Source: Oegoconia quadripuncta (taxonomy: Eukaryota > Arthropoda > Insecta > Lepidoptera > Autostichidae). From it: a DNA stretch of 64,000 nt. Shown one piece after another: positions 21,207 to 31,881 of this stretch; position 1 is the first letter of the stretch, and each line of letters starts with the position of its first letter. Under the pieces are notes generated by a model. The model was not told the origin of the DNA. It was given only the letters and a program-made list of their open reading frames with translations, and searched no databases. The stretch covers positions 20,895,124 to 20,959,123 of the forward strand of contig OX438741.1 of NCBI GenBank assembly GCA_949316235.1, written 5' to 3'. A program made the translations under genes and the position numbers.

Positions 21207-21357
21207 GGTGTTTATTCAGATGTTACACCAACTAAACTAAACTAAATCCAGATTTAAAGTAGTACTGTTTCTTTCTCCCTGGAACAGTACGATGCGACGG
21301 CACTACTCCAAAACTGGTTTTAGTTAAGTTTAGTTGATGTACATCCGAATCGACATC
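21207..21357. mobile_element. MITE family G, copy 1
   Basis: Fold-back element with ~45 bp inverted ends containing ACACCAACTAAACTAAA; core includes CCCTGGAACAGTACGATGCG. Its left end is slightly diverged (GGTGTTTATTCAGATGT). Confidence 0.75.
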
Positions 21358-21360
21358 ATT

Positions 21361-21500
21361 GGTGTCGATTCGGATGTACACCAACTAAACTAAAACCAGT
21401 TTTAAAGTAGCACTGTCTCTTTCTCCCTGGAACAGTACGATGCGACGGCACCACTCCAAAACTGGTTTTAGTTTAGTTGGTGTACATCCGAATCGACACC
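21361..21500. mobile_element. MITE family G, copy 2
   Basis: 140 bp with perfect-looking ends GGTGTCGATTCGGATGTACA and its inverse. It lies three bases (ATT) after copy 1, in the same orientation. Copy 3 is at 29583-29723 with its core in the opposite orientation. Confidence 0.8.
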
Positions 21501-21504
21501 ATTG

Positions 21505-22449
21505 TCCAGTTAAAAATGCAGTCCCACATCCCTATTTCGAATACATAGTATAGTTACCATGAATAGAGGACAGTTCGTTTAACACTTTATATTGCTACGT
21601 TGATAGGTTATCCTGGTTAGTATACTTAGCCATTAGATAGCCGTCTTTACGGTCCTAGAAGTATAGCAATAAGGGAAAGACTGGTTGGCTCTATTTTTCT
21701 TGTGCTGGAACCGACGCGGTTTGCCTAAAACTTTAGTACTTCAGTAGCGCTAAATAAACCTACCCACGTTTCGCTTGATACGGTAGCCCGTACGTAAATA
21801 ACCACATTACACCAACCCCACTGTTGGGTTACAGCCTCCTCTTACTGGGAGAGGTTATGGGCCATATTCAACTACGCGGGCCCAGGCGGATTGGTGGATT
21901 TGTGGCAATCTGACAGTCATGTTTCTAAGTAGCTCCTGTTGCCACCGAGTTGGCTTAACGACTGGTTTCAATTGAAAACAACAATCGGTACGACTATTTA
22001 ACGTGCCCTCCCAAGGACTGATCGAAAATACTGCTTGAAAACTAATCTTGAATGCTAATCGAAAACGAATAGCGAATGCGACTGCGCCACGAATGCTTCT
22101 GGCATTACTTCACATTCACTTGCAATCATCTCGAATTGTTAAAATTGCGGTTTTGCGTGCTAACTCCGAATATTACTTAATCTAATCCGAATCTGGTAAC
22201 AATTCTCAGACAATAGTTTCTCCGTTGAACTATTTGCCGACAGAACGCTTAGACCCCACAGCCTTTCATTCACTCGCTTTTAATATCATGCCAATAGATT
22301 GTGGTCAGTAGTTCCTCCTTCACATTTAGATAGGTTAACGGTTGCCTTGGTTGACATGGTCAGCATTTTGGCCTGCCTTGCAGTCGGTTTACGGACGAAA
22401 TGATGGTCATCGCGTCCACACGATGCAACGAGTTCTTAACTTCTTTTCA
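21505..22449. other. Intergenic with LINE debris
   Basis: Mostly unique-looking. The part at 21790-21900 (CCACTGTTGGGTTACAGCC then GAGAGGTTATGGGCC) resembles debris of non-LTR retrotransposon tails. No reading frame supported. Confidence 0.35.
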
Positions 22450-22580
22450 ATCAATCAATGAAGTACACTTTATTGCACAAAAATTTTAGAATGCACGTCA
22501 TAAATATAGCTTCAAAAAAGTGTACAACCAGGCGGTCTTATCGCTATTAAGCGATTTCTTCCAGACAACCTTTGGGTAGA
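22450..22580 (-). repeat. LINE 3' tail, minus strand
   Basis: Read on the minus strand it carries a GGAAGAAATCGCTTAATAGC block, a GATAAGACCGCC block and a TTTGTGCAATAAAGTG end, the same design as 5985-6088 and the minus-strand copy at 62605-62760. Confidence 0.55.
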
Positions 22581-22762
22581 GAAAAAAGTAGAACGGGATA
22601 AAAGCAAGTAGGTTGTGCACCAATGACTTAAAAAAATATATAAAATAATATACCTATACTAAACAACAGATATAAACATACATACGTTAGATATGAACAT
22701 CAACTTACATGCAATGATAGTGTTCTTTTTCCCATTTCATTAGAGTTCTGTAATCAACAAAG

Positions 22763-23074
22763 GAAGGAGCGTCGGTGGCTCAGCGGTTAGGACGCGGTCT
22801 CCTTATTTAGGACGTCCGGGTTCGATTCCCAGGCAGGCCAATGTACCAATGAGTTTTTAAATTTAATTTAATTACTTAAGTGCATTTATCCGACTGTTCT
22901 TTTTTAAGAGCACCTTTTGGTGAAGCAAAACATCGTGAGGAAACCTGCATGCCTGAGAAATAAAAATTCCAAGGCATGTGAAGTCCCCAACGCACATTGG
23001 GCCAGCGTGGTGGACTATGGCCCATACTCCCTCATTATACGAGCCTGCAGTGGGATGTATACGGGCTGATGATG
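22763..23074 (+). mobile_element. tRNA-derived SINE (family A), full length
   Basis: 312 bp with an 11 bp target duplication AATCAACAAAG (22752-22762 and 23075-23085). The head carries RNA polymerase III box A (TGGCTCAGCGG, 22776-22786) and box B (GGTTCGATTCC, 22819-22829). The body has a GAGGAAACCTGCATGCC block and a GCCAGCGTGGTGGAC..TGGCCCA block and ends in GGGCTGATGATG. Other copies: 31696-31881, 38990-39008 (stub), 54779-55004 (minus), 55694-55765 (3' end only). Confidence 0.9.
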
Positions 23075-23085
23075 AATCAACAAAG

Positions 23086-23237
23086 AACCCTTAGAGTTTC
23101 GCCATGTCCGTCTGTCTGTCTGTCCGAGGCTTAACTCAGAGGCTCTTGGTATTCGAAAACTGTAATTTGGCATGGGTATACATATTAAATTACGCCGACA
23201 AAGTGGTAAAATAAAATCTTGAAAAATATTTATTTTA
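23086..23237. other. Repeat-like spacer
   Basis: TCCGTCTGTCTGTCTGTCCG and neighbouring bases resemble tails of insect LINEs, but the family was not resolved. Confidence 0.3.
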
Positions 23238-23385
23238 GGTTAACTAAAACTAAAATAAAATTCATCCCAAATTTACACGTCCCGTACACGTAAATTTGGG
23301 ATGAATTTTATTTTAGTTTAACTAAAACTAAAATAAAATTCATCCCAAATTTACGTGTACGGGACGTGTAAATTTGGGATGAATG
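23238..23385. repeat. Twin fold-back hairpins
   Basis: Two nearly identical palindromes in tandem. Each arm contains AATTCATCCCAAATTTAC and its inverse; the loops (ACGTCCCGTACACG and CGTGTACGGGACGTG) are inverses of each other. The whole could fold as two adjacent hairpins or one long one. Confidence 0.85.
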
Positions 23386-24562
23386 TTCTCTTATTTTTCT
23401 ACCCCATCTCGTGGGGTATGTCGTTGGATAAGTCGTTCAAAAATATTGGAGGTTATTAAACAATTTTTCGATTTATGAATCAATTTAAGAACTATTAAGC
23501 TTTAAAATGCAAATTTTGTTAGAGTCGACGTTGAGCCGGGAGGTTGATCTCCGCAACAGTTACAGGTAAATTGAATCTGACATTATTTTTTTTACTTATG
23601 GACATATTTTCAATTTTTTTATGCGCGATTCTAATTTGTTAGCCCTATCCCTGTTTGACAGTTGATTAAGCGATCTTGGAAGCTAACAGCATAAGGAGCC
23701 AGTAGATCAAAGCTCATTATGCGTTGGAGAGCTTGATTATCGGCCTATTATCATTCATGAGGTTGGAACTAGCAGCCATTATTTATGCTGTGGTCACGTC
23801 GGCCAAGTTAACAGTATAATCACAGTGCACAGCGGTGCAGTCATGCTTACTACTGAGGTTAAGGGAAAGCAGCTCGGAGACTAACTCTCGAATACTCAAA
23901 AGCTTCTTAATTTTTAGGACCCACTTAATATCATGCTGTCATTTTTATAGCGTTGATATTCGAAGCAACAGAATATTCGTTAATGAGCCGTTTCAGTTTA
24001 ATGTAGCGTTCTTGTATGCGGGCGTAAGGCTTGTATTAACAAATTGATCCCACGATTAGCATCTATCTTAATATCGTTTTACTAATATGAACCTAAGAAT
24101 GAGGAAGTACCTATTACAGAATGTTACTTTACTAGTGACGTGATCAATTTCAGTGACGCGTTTATATGAAATGACATTCTCAATTCATCAATCCCTTTAC
24201 AGCTGGTTTTAAGTGGAGATCATTACTTGAATATAGCTATAGTCTATATACGCGTAGTTCTGTAATATGGACCTAATTGAGCTCGCTTTTCTTGCTTACA
24301 GTTGTGTGTTGTATCAAAGTACTGCATATATTGTGTATGTATGTACTTAACTCTTTGTGTGTACCTAATACTTTATTTAATATTTTTTGGTGCACCGTGG
24401 GTTAGCCTTTAACATCAATAACAAAGTTCAAAGGTGAAGTATGCTCATCCAGAACCATCTTAGGGTTATTTGGAGGTATAGGAAACTTGCGCTGATTATT
24501 TACCTGTTTGGCTCTACCATGAGCTCAGATCACGTTTATAGTAAACTGTGGATCAATAGATC
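23386..24562. other. Intergenic, nothing recognised
   Basis: No supported gene or repeat boundary. A 70-residue frame at 23835-24047 is not recognisable and has no splice or repeat support. Confidence 0.35.
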
Positions 24563-25090
24563 ATAATAAGGTCTGATTTCATTCGTCAGATAACGAGTTA
24601 TTTCAAAGGTTACACCTGATTTTCCAAAAGCTCTTAATGTAATCCTTATCACATTAAAAACTTTGCACGTTTAAAACCTTGACAAAATCGTCGTACGATA
24701 CATATAAAAAGGTCTTAATATTGCGCCTTAAGATACGCTACATAGAATAATGGTCGTAATATTTAGCCTTGAGGGACTCCTGAAGTGGTACGAACAAAAT
24801 CAGATAGAAATCTACCTACTACAATTATAATAAGGTCTGATTTCATTCGTCAGATAACGAGTTATTTCAAATGTTACACCTGATTTTCCAAAAGCTCTTA
24901 TTGTAATCCTTATCGCATTAAAAACTTTGCACGTTTAAAACCTTGACCAAATCGTCGTACGATACATAGAATAAGGTCCTAATATTGAGCCTTAAGATAC
25001 ACTACATAGAATAATGGTCCTAATATTTAGCCTTGAGGGACTCCTGAAGTCGTAAAGACAAAATCAGATAGAAATGTACCTACTATAATT
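24563..25090 (+). repeat. Tandem duplication, 264 bp unit, two copies
   Basis: Copy 1 is 24563-24826 and copy 2 is 24827-25090, both starting ATAATAAGGTCTGATTTC. They differ by scattered substitutions and a few small indels. Each unit also has two internal half-repeats around TACATAGAATAA(T/G)G. No coding frame is evident. Confidence 0.85.
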
Positions 25091-25689
25091 ACCTGATATC
25101 GCTTACGTAAGTCCTCATAATCACTAGATATCTATAGTAAAATTAAGTAACAAAGGTTGTTTTGTGTTACATTAATGTACTTGACCGACACGGTAACAAC
25201 GATGCATGACCTGCCGAGATCGTGACTATACTGTTAGGGTAAACCAACATGCAGTTCAAAATATCCCAACGACTCTCACTGGCAGAATGATCCATTGTTT
25301 TACAATTGTAGATAGAAGTTTGTAAATTTTCATTGGCACACCATTCTTTACGGAGCCACTGACTTCTTAGTATTTCTTATTGTCTATCCAACATAAAGGT
25401 CTAGCATAAATGGTGTAGTACGCAAGTTTATCCAATGGAACCCTACTGTTATGCTCTGATGACTTTGTTTGCAAAACTCACGGCAGAACTGTTTTATAAA
25501 AGAGTTACTAATAATATTATAACATAGTTGGGGAATTCGTGCGTAATATTTAATATAATACTTCGACATTGTTATGTTATGGTTTACTGGTAACTAGGAG
25601 ATTAGGAAAATGATAAAATATGTTGACGTAATATAGTGCTACTGTAATATTGTGATTATCGTTTTACAACATACTTTTTTTTTTAATAA
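25091..25689. other. Intergenic, nothing recognised
   Basis: AT-rich; no frame, repeat end or RNA gene supported. Confidence 0.35.
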
Positions 25690-25926
25690 TTATCTTTACA
25701 CATACACACAGCGCCATCTAGAACCACAGTAAGCATCTAGAGGCTTGTGTTATGAATACCAGATGGTTGATAAACTACACAAATATTTTTTTTTTTTGGA
25801 AATAAATTCATATATAAATGAAAAACATCCAACACATGTCTGTATTCATCATACAAACATATGCCCCTAGCGGGATTCGAACCCTGGTATAGCAGTCAGA
25901 GTTTCTAACCACTACACCAAACAGTC
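25690..25926 (-). mobile_element. tRNA-derived SINE (family B), minus strand
   Basis: On the minus strand: TGTTTGGTGTAGTGG (box A region), GGTTCGAATCCC (box B), GGGGCATATGTTTG, GATGAATACAGACATGTG, TGGATGTTTTTC and a tail with ACCATCTGGTATTC. Other copies: 26288-26570, 43194-43440, 49945-50043 (minus), 50167-50352, 52250-52510 (minus). Confidence 0.8.
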
Positions 25927-25949
25927 GTTATTATTATAATTTTTTTTTT

Positions 25950-26010
25950 TATGCAAGACGGGTTCGTACTTGACCTCAATCACACCTGATGTCAAGTGAA
26001 GATGAGGTAG
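25950..26010 (+). repeat. R1 repeat, 5' fragment
   Basis: GACGGGTTCGTACTTGACC through GTCAAGTGAAGATGAGG, then breaks off into a minus-strand LINE tail (TTATTGCACAAGAAAC). Confidence 0.6.
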
Positions 26011-26287
26011 TTATTATTTATTGCACAAGAAACATAATATAATCTGTAAAAATAAGAACAACTGAGGCGATTCCTAAATTAATTAAATAATAATACTTTG
26101 AAAAACAAGCTTTTAGTGCTCCACCATGATTATCACATAAGTATTATTTTAGTACAAAGACGAGTAACATAAAGTTCATCACGGAGTTCCAGTGGCAATC
26201 TTCTGGCTCCATCTTCAGGCACTCGTGATGTATAATGGAAAGTGCTCATGGCATTAGGCCCAATTCAACTATTTTGTCATTTTGACG

Positions 26288-26570
26288 ACCTGTTTGGTGT
26301 AGTGGTTAGCAACTCTGACCACTATACCAAAAAGGTTGTGGGTTCGAATCCCGCTAGGGGCATATGTTTGTGTGATGAATACGGACATGTGTACCCGAGT
26401 TATGGATGTTTTCATTTATAATAACTATTTATTTACAAAAAAAAAATATGCATTTATGTAGTAGGTACACATCTGGTATCCACAACACAAGCCTATATAG
26501 TTGCTTACTGTGGAACTAGATGGTGCTGTGTGTAGGTCTAAGGATTTTTATTATTATTTATTATTTGCCA
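26288..26570 (+). mobile_element. tRNA-derived SINE (family B)
   Basis: Starts TGTTTGGTGTAGTGGTTAG; box B GGTTCGAATCC at 26341-26351. Ends in the CTGGTATCC..ACAAGCC..TGTGTGTAGG tail. Confidence 0.8.
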
Positions 26571-27070
26571 TCAGGGAATTCCAGTCCCTACATCCCGGCT
26601 CCATCATCATATCAGCTCGATGGTACCATAATATTGCATTGTCAACGAACTTACATAAATATGCCAAATTTCAGCTCAATTAGATACCAGCAAGTGGTTG
26701 AAAAATGTATGGAAAATTTTGGAACGGACAATTTATATAGTTACGAGCATTGCAATGCAAACTAAATAAAATTTGTAATAAAAATATGTAAAACACGCTA
26801 CATTTCCACCATCCATCTCCTGGAACCATCATCAGATCGTCGACACACGAATCGTATGAGCCCAAACTCGAGGGGTTTACTAGTACCCACTGAAGAGTTC
26901 ACCATCCACCTCCTGGCTCCATCATCAGATCGGCTCCAAGATACCAAATTGTAGTATTGTCATCAGAATTACATATACATACAAAGTTTCATTTCGAAGT
27001 AACCTTAAATTAACTTTCAAGATTTGATTACATTTTAGTTACTAGTGAAGTTAATAAAAGCGTGTTAAAA
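26571..27070 (+). repeat. Degenerate LINE-tail repeats ('GGCTCCATCATCAGATC' type)
   Basis: Three diverged blocks contain CCTGG(C/A)(A/T)CCATCATCAGATCG or CGGCTCCATCATCATATCAG, two of them followed by the string TACATA..ATACAAA or a CCAAATTTCA-like block. They look like tandem or repeatedly inserted fragments of one LINE tail. No open frame remains. Confidence 0.45.
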
Positions 27071-27191
27071 AAGAGATCGACCCCCGTATTAACGCGACAG
27101 ACAAGTAATAATAATAAAAATAAGTAGGTAATGTCAAGATAAATACAAATTACATTTAAGTCATGTCATGAATACATGAAAGACTACCTGT

Positions 27192-27344
27192 CTTATTCAT
27201 AAAAATTTACAAACGCAAGCCTGTTTTATTTAAAGTTTGTTTTGTCTCTGTCGTTCATAAGGAAATGTTGCAATGAAAGAAAGTGACAGAACATACTTTA
27301 ACTAAAACAGGCTTTTAAAGCGTTTGTAAATTTTTATGAATAAG
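27192..27344. mobile_element. MITE with ~40 bp inverted ends
   Basis: 153 bp; left end CTTATTCATAAAAATTTAC and right end its inverse, with an inner AAACAGGC / GCCTGTTT pair also inverted. Target duplication not resolved. Confidence 0.75.
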
Positions 27345-27436
27345 AGGGTACAAATATATACCTATGTGGTCATTGTCATTTTGTCATTCGAGTCGGTATC
27401 GGAAACTTTCACAATTCGCATTTAGAATACGCCCTA

Positions 27437-27680
27437 GGGGGCCCAACGGTCTTCCCGTTCGAACGGAAAGTTTCTGGGTGTGGTTTACATTTTTGGTTTA
27501 GTCGATGTAAGAAAGGGTACATTTTTGAGCGATTAAATCGTTGGCTTGTCAAAGTAAAAACGTGTCAAAACGTGTAGAGCTTACTATGAGTATTTAAAAA
27601 CTAGCCTAATTTCCGTCCTAATGATTAGGCGATACGAAATGTATTCGCGGTTTAGTTTTGGTATTATCGTGCCGGCTACG
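27437..27680 (+). repeat. Diverged, partial copy of MITE family F
   Basis: GGGGGCCCAACGGTCTTCCC, CCGTTCGAACGGAAAG, TTTTGGTTTAGTCGATGTAA and GGCGATACGAAATGTATTC match in order the elements at 51169-51479 and 52511-52798. The right end is not preserved. Confidence 0.55.
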
Positions 27681-27967
27681 TCGGTTTTGTAAACCTTATG
27701 TTGCATACATTGTGCCGTGGAGGCGGGTTAAATGTTGATAGCGTTACTGCAATATAATTTTATTTAATGGATCTTCCCAAATTGACGTCATTTTATTCAA
27801 TTCAGAAGGAGATATTGCATGTACCGTTGGTACGGACAACGGTTTAAACTCACACGCTCATTCGTCGTCGACGGTAAGTAATTTGAGTGTTTCAGTTTGC
27901 AACATGTCGAACATGCGAGATAGGTATACATGTATGTCGTAGTTTATTGTATTGGCCGGGTTTATAA

Positions 27968-28156
27968 CTGACTAGCTTTCCGCCCGCGGATTCGCCTGCG
28001 TGAAATAACTTTATCGCAGAAATTTGTTTATAGACCGACTCACTTTATCGGGATAAAAAATCCTATGTCTTAGTCCAGGGTATATTCTACTTATATACCA
28101 AATTTCATCCAAATCGGTTCATCTGTTTCGCCGTGATTGAGCAACAAACAAACACA
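27968..28156 (-). repeat. Repeat family D copy, minus strand
   Basis: On the plus strand reads TAGCTTTCCGCCCGCGG, GGATAAAAAATCCTATG, CCAAATTTCATCCAAATCGG and ends in ACAAACAAAC. It ends exactly where the 62 bp satellite starts. Confidence 0.65.
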
Positions 28157-28158
28157 AC

Positions 28159-28519
28159 GAAGTATGAATAGGCGATGTACGACTGTGCGATATGCCATTT
28201 GTCCGAAGCATTGTTCGTGCGAAGTATGATTAGGCGATGTACGACTGTGCAACACGCCCTTTGTCCGAAGCATTGTTCGTGCGAAGTATGATTAGGCGAT
28301 GTACAACTGTGCAACACGCCCTTTGTCCGAAGCATTGTTCGTGCGAAGTATGATTAGGCGATGTACGACTGTGCAACACGCCCTTTGTCCGAAGCATTGT
28401 TCGTGCGAAGTATGATTAGGCGATGTACAACTGTGCAACACGCCCTTTGTCCGAAGCATTGTTCGTGCGAAGTATGATTAGGCGATGTACGACTGTGCGA
28501 CACGCCATTTGTCCGAAAC
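28159..28519 (+). repeat. 62 bp minisatellite, ~5.8 copies
   Basis: Units start GAAGTATG at 28159, 28221, 28283, 28345, 28407 and 28469, exactly 62 bases apart. The last unit is incomplete. Each reads ..TTAGGCGATGTAC(G/A)ACTGTGC..CGCC(C/A)TTTGTCCGAAGCATTG... Variants alternate: units 2-3 and 4-5 are G/A pairs, so the array shows a 124 bp higher-order unit. The first and last units share a CCATTTGTCC variant. Confidence 0.95.
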
Positions 28520-28796
28520 AATTATTTATTTAATATTATTAATAAGTAATAAATTATCTAAGGCGCCGCGCACTCTTGCCCTCCCTAGCTACGCCCGTGT
28601 AAATACTTAAATCCAATTAATTAAATTATGTCATTTATTGTCCATTCGTGCCTCGTCGGTTCCCAGCCATGATGTCATCTTGTCAAGTAAACCGATAAGG
28701 CAATTTTCAAACCGATAAGCCAATAAAGGCAAAATTCTTTACATATATCTCGCTCAAAAAGCCACGTTAAAATTACTTCGGATAAATTGGTTCTTT

Positions 28797-29207
28797 TTTT
28801 TATGCACACTTGGTTGGTACTTCACCTCAACACACCTGATGTTAAGTGAAGATGAGGTCGAAGGTGGAATCGTACTGATCCGGAAACCCCGACACATTTA
28901 TTTATTATTTGCGTGACTGGCTATCTTATCTCTGACAATCGGAACACAACAATGCTATTAACATTGCTGCTTGGCGGCAGATTTTTTTATTTAGGCAGAG
29001 ATTAGATAAGAAAGAAAGAAAGAAACTGTTTATTCGCCACTTCGACACATATACACATATAATGTAACAGAACACTCAGCTAAGTGTCGCAGCAGAGAAA
29101 GGGAAACGACTCAGCTATATGCTGAGCTTATATAAGAGCTCAGCGCTGGTTTACTGTCGCACCCAGATAAGATGGTGGTAGCTAGCCAGGCGGACATTTA
29201 AAATGCC
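28797..29207 (+). repeat. R1 repeat, near full length, with an insertion
   Basis: R1 runs 28797-28990 and resumes at ~29164 (CAGATAAGATGGTGG) to its CCTACCAC end. The intervening ~170 bp contains GAAAGAAAGAAACTGTTTATTC (a minus-strand LINE tail) and CTCAGCTAAG/CTCAGC repeats, absent from other R1 copies. Confidence 0.6.
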
Positions 29208-29239
29208 CTACCACGTTCTTTCATCTTGTAAATCTACTA

Positions 29240-29478
29240 GTAGCTGCTTATTCAATACCAACGGCTACCAATACGACAACCGGTGCTCGTGCGGGAACAC
29301 ACCACAAACTATGGGGCATCTTCTATGCTACCCTGCTGTTTCAATACTTGTACGCTACAGGACCTCTACAATGCCTCAGACAATGCTGTACGCGTGGCCG
29401 CTTTCTGGTCTTCAAGAATTTGATGTTTTTGCAATAGATTCGCTGAGAAGAATGACGATTATAAAAGTTAATGTCCAT
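29240..29478 (+). pseudogene. Non-LTR reverse-transcriptase C-terminal remnant (jockey-like)
   Basis: Within an open frame of 92 codons from 29203, the stretch YDNRCSCGNTPQTMGHLLCY resembles the Cys/His motif after the reverse transcriptase of jockey-clade LINEs (CxCG..QTM.H...CP). Downstream the frame is not conserved to my eye. The element's reverse transcriptase itself is absent. Called from the motif only. Confidence 0.5.
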
Positions 29479-29582
29479 TGATTTGATGACCGATCGGTAT
29501 AGTGGATAGTGACCCTGTCAGCGGGTTCGAATTAGTATAGTCGTAATCCATTGAAAACATGATTGTGTACATCCAAAGTAGT

Positions 29583-29723
29583 GGTGTCGATTCGGATGTA
29601 CACCAACTAAACTAAACTAAAATCAGTTTTGGGGTGGTGCCGTCGCATCGTACTGTTCCAGGGAGAGACAGTACTACTTTAAAACTGGTTTTAGTTTAGT
29701 TGGTGTACTTCCGAATCGACATC
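29583..29723. mobile_element. MITE family G, copy 3
   Basis: 141 bp with ends GGTGTCGATTCGGATGTACA and near-inverse (TACTTCCGAATCGACATC). The core GTGCCGTCGCATCGTACTG is inverted relative to copies 1 and 2. Confidence 0.8.
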
Positions 29724-29730
29724 ATTATCT

Positions 29731-29933
29731 ATCTTATTAGAAATGCGAAAGTTTGGATGTTTGTTTGTTTGTTTGTTGCTCAATCACGGCGAAACGGATG
29801 AACAGATTTGGATGAAGTTTGGTATATAAGTCCCTGCATTAAGACAGGATATTTTTTATCCCGATAAAACGAGTATACAAATTTCTGCGATAAACTTATT
29901 CCATGCAGGCGAAGCCGCGGGCGGAGAGCTAGT
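29731..29933 (+). repeat. Repeat family D, near full length
   Basis: ATTAGAAATGCGAAAGTTTGG, TTGCTCAATCACGGCGAAACG, AAGTTTGGTATATAAG, ATTTTTTATCCCGATAAAA, GCGAAGCCGCGGGCGGA..CTAGT. This is the clearest copy of the family in the window. Confidence 0.7.
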
Positions 29934-30773
29934 TACAAATAACAATTTTCTTTATAAATATAATGTTAAAAAAAAGCACCAAACCTATTTGCGGTCCGAA
30001 AAATTAATTTTGTGAAATGTACGTCCCTCTTAACACCCGCGCAAAAAGAGGGATGTTTTAAGTTTGATCGCTATGTGTGTGTTTGTCTGTGGCACCGTAA
30101 TTCTTAAGCGGGTGAACCGACTTGTATGCGGTCAACCTGTTTATAGTAATACAATGTTTTGATAACGAAATAAACATTTTTGGTTTTGTAATACAACAAT
30201 ACTATTAACATCGCTGCTTGACGGCAGCTCCCGCTGGGAATCGAACGTGCGGCCTTCGCTTTGTAAACCTTATGTTTTAAATGTCGCAGGCAGATCGTTG
30301 AATTATACATTTTCTGCATTATTGTGAACTGCGCTGTTTAGTATTCGGTAGTATTCAAAGCGACTTAACACAACCTAACCATACCGCTCTGAGCACCACA
30401 GTTTTCTGGTCCGCCTATATAGGCATTTAATGAAATTACTAATTCGACGATCTGTCTGCGACATAGGTACATTAAGCCACAAGTTTCATTGCCTTATACG
30501 CCACTATATAAAGAAACTAGAGAGCTATGTAGATATACGTAGAATATATAGCTGAATAATAAATAATACTGCGTATTTGAACAATAAAGTTCATCGAGCG
30601 ACATAATCGATAACATTGTTAGTAATCTATGCAACAGCCCATAACGAATCGATTCGCCCCGCATTTACGATTTACGATACGCTCTCAAAACGCTAATTAT
30701 AGCTTCTATCATTTTGTTAATAACAATTGTTTTTAACCCGATGTAAAACGACAGGTGTTGCGTGTTTGACGGC

Positions 30774-30775
<2 letters not shown>
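29934..30775. other. Repeat debris and unique-looking sequence
   Basis: A fragment at 30185-30260 (ACAACAATACTATTAACATC..CTTGACGGCAG) matches the 3' half of R1 with divergence. No gene supported. Confidence 0.35.

Positions 30776-30837
<62 letters not shown>
30776..30837. repeat. (TG)n microsatellite
   Basis: About 31 uninterrupted TG units. It can form Z-DNA and is expected to vary in length between individuals. Confidence 0.98.
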
Positions 30838-30841
<4 letters not shown>

Positions 30842-31021
30842 TTTTTTTTATATTAAAGACTAAACCAGTAGACATTCTTAGCCATGATCATGAAAATCGG
30901 TTAATTAGAAAATAAAATAAATTTATTGTCAGATAACAAAGATTCGTCAAATTAAATTGTTATATTCCTACTGCATTCAAATGTTATACTATACATTATT
31001 ATCATCATTCTCTTTAATCTA

Positions 31022-31216
31022 ATCTAACTAATATTATAAATGTGAAAGTTTGGATGTTTGTTTGTTGGGATGAAACTTGGTATATAAGTAGAATATATAC
31101 TGGATTAAGATATAGGATAGAATATACCCTCTTAATGTTTCACTCTGTAGCATAATGTTTTAGAAGTCTAAGGCCGATCTCGATCTCAAGATGGATTTAT
31201 TAATACGGCCCCATAG
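31022..31216 (+). repeat. Repeat D fragment and Harbinger-type MITE fragment
   Basis: 31022-31130 matches family D (ACTAATATTATAAATG, GAAAGTTTGGATGTTTG, AACTTGGTATATAAGT). 31170-31216 (GGCCGATCTCGATCTCAAGA..TTTATTAATACGGCC) is a short copy of the GGCCCGTATTAATAA MITE family. Confidence 0.55.
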
Positions 31217-31360
31217 TCGTAAGTTTAGTAGCGATTCCATTCAAGGTTGGAGAAATAAAAAATATCGTCAAGTGCTCTCATTATCTTATAAATTTCCCCC
31301 AATAATACATCCACCTAGACCTACATAGAGCTAGGAAGTGATTCAAAATATTATTATGCT

Positions 31361-31710
31361 AGTGGGCGATCGACCTTCACGATGTGCGGCCACCGAGAAT
31401 GTCCACTTCTATTTAGTTTATTGTAGTCTATTCTCCGGATATAAATAGAGAAGTCGCTTGGTGTTTGCTTGAACGGTTTCTTTAGTTTGTTATCTAAAAC
31501 TATTCGTTTTCTAATAATGCTTATCTTGTTACTGTTTGGTAAGGGTTTATCTCAATAGTAAACCTGGTTTAATGTAGTTATAAATTGAAAATTTAGTAAA
31601 CCCTCTATATGTATAACAAGTTATCATATCTTCAAAACTGACTGATCAAATAAGGCTAAGAAATGTCCCCTCGTTAGGCTTTAATATTAAAAATAGCGTC
31701 GGTGGCTCAG
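31361..31710 (+). repeat. Segmental duplication, copy 1
   Basis: From AGTGGGCGATCGACCTTC to the SINE head CGTCGGTGGCTCAGCGG. It matches 38509-39008 apart from a LINE insertion there and scattered changes. It includes the 5' end of a family A SINE and ~330 bp upstream of it. Confidence 0.85.
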
Positions 31711-31881
31711 CGGTTAAGACGCGGTCTCCAAATTTTGGAGGTCCGGGTTCGATTCCCAGACAAGCCATGTACCAATAAGTTTTTAAATTTAATTTAATTA
31801 CTTATGTGCATTTATCGGACTGCTCTTAAAACGGTGAAGGAAAACATCGTGAGGAAACCTGCATGCCCGAGAAATAAAAAT
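31696..31881 (+). mobile_element. tRNA-derived SINE (family A), 3'-truncated
   Basis: Box A TGGCTCAGCGG and box B GGTTCGATTCC both present; stops after GCATGCCCGAGAAATAAAAA. Confidence 0.85.

Noticed and set aside
22763..22860. tRNA gene (box A and box B present)
   Set aside because: The cloverleaf does not close and the unit continues into a 312 bp SINE with target duplication; the same holds for the family B copies.
28159..28519. CRISPR-like array
   Set aside because: Units are 62 bp with no unique spacers and the context is an animal genome; it is a tandem satellite.
30727..30915. Frame with a Cys-Val run
   Set aside because: Translation of the (TG)n microsatellite.
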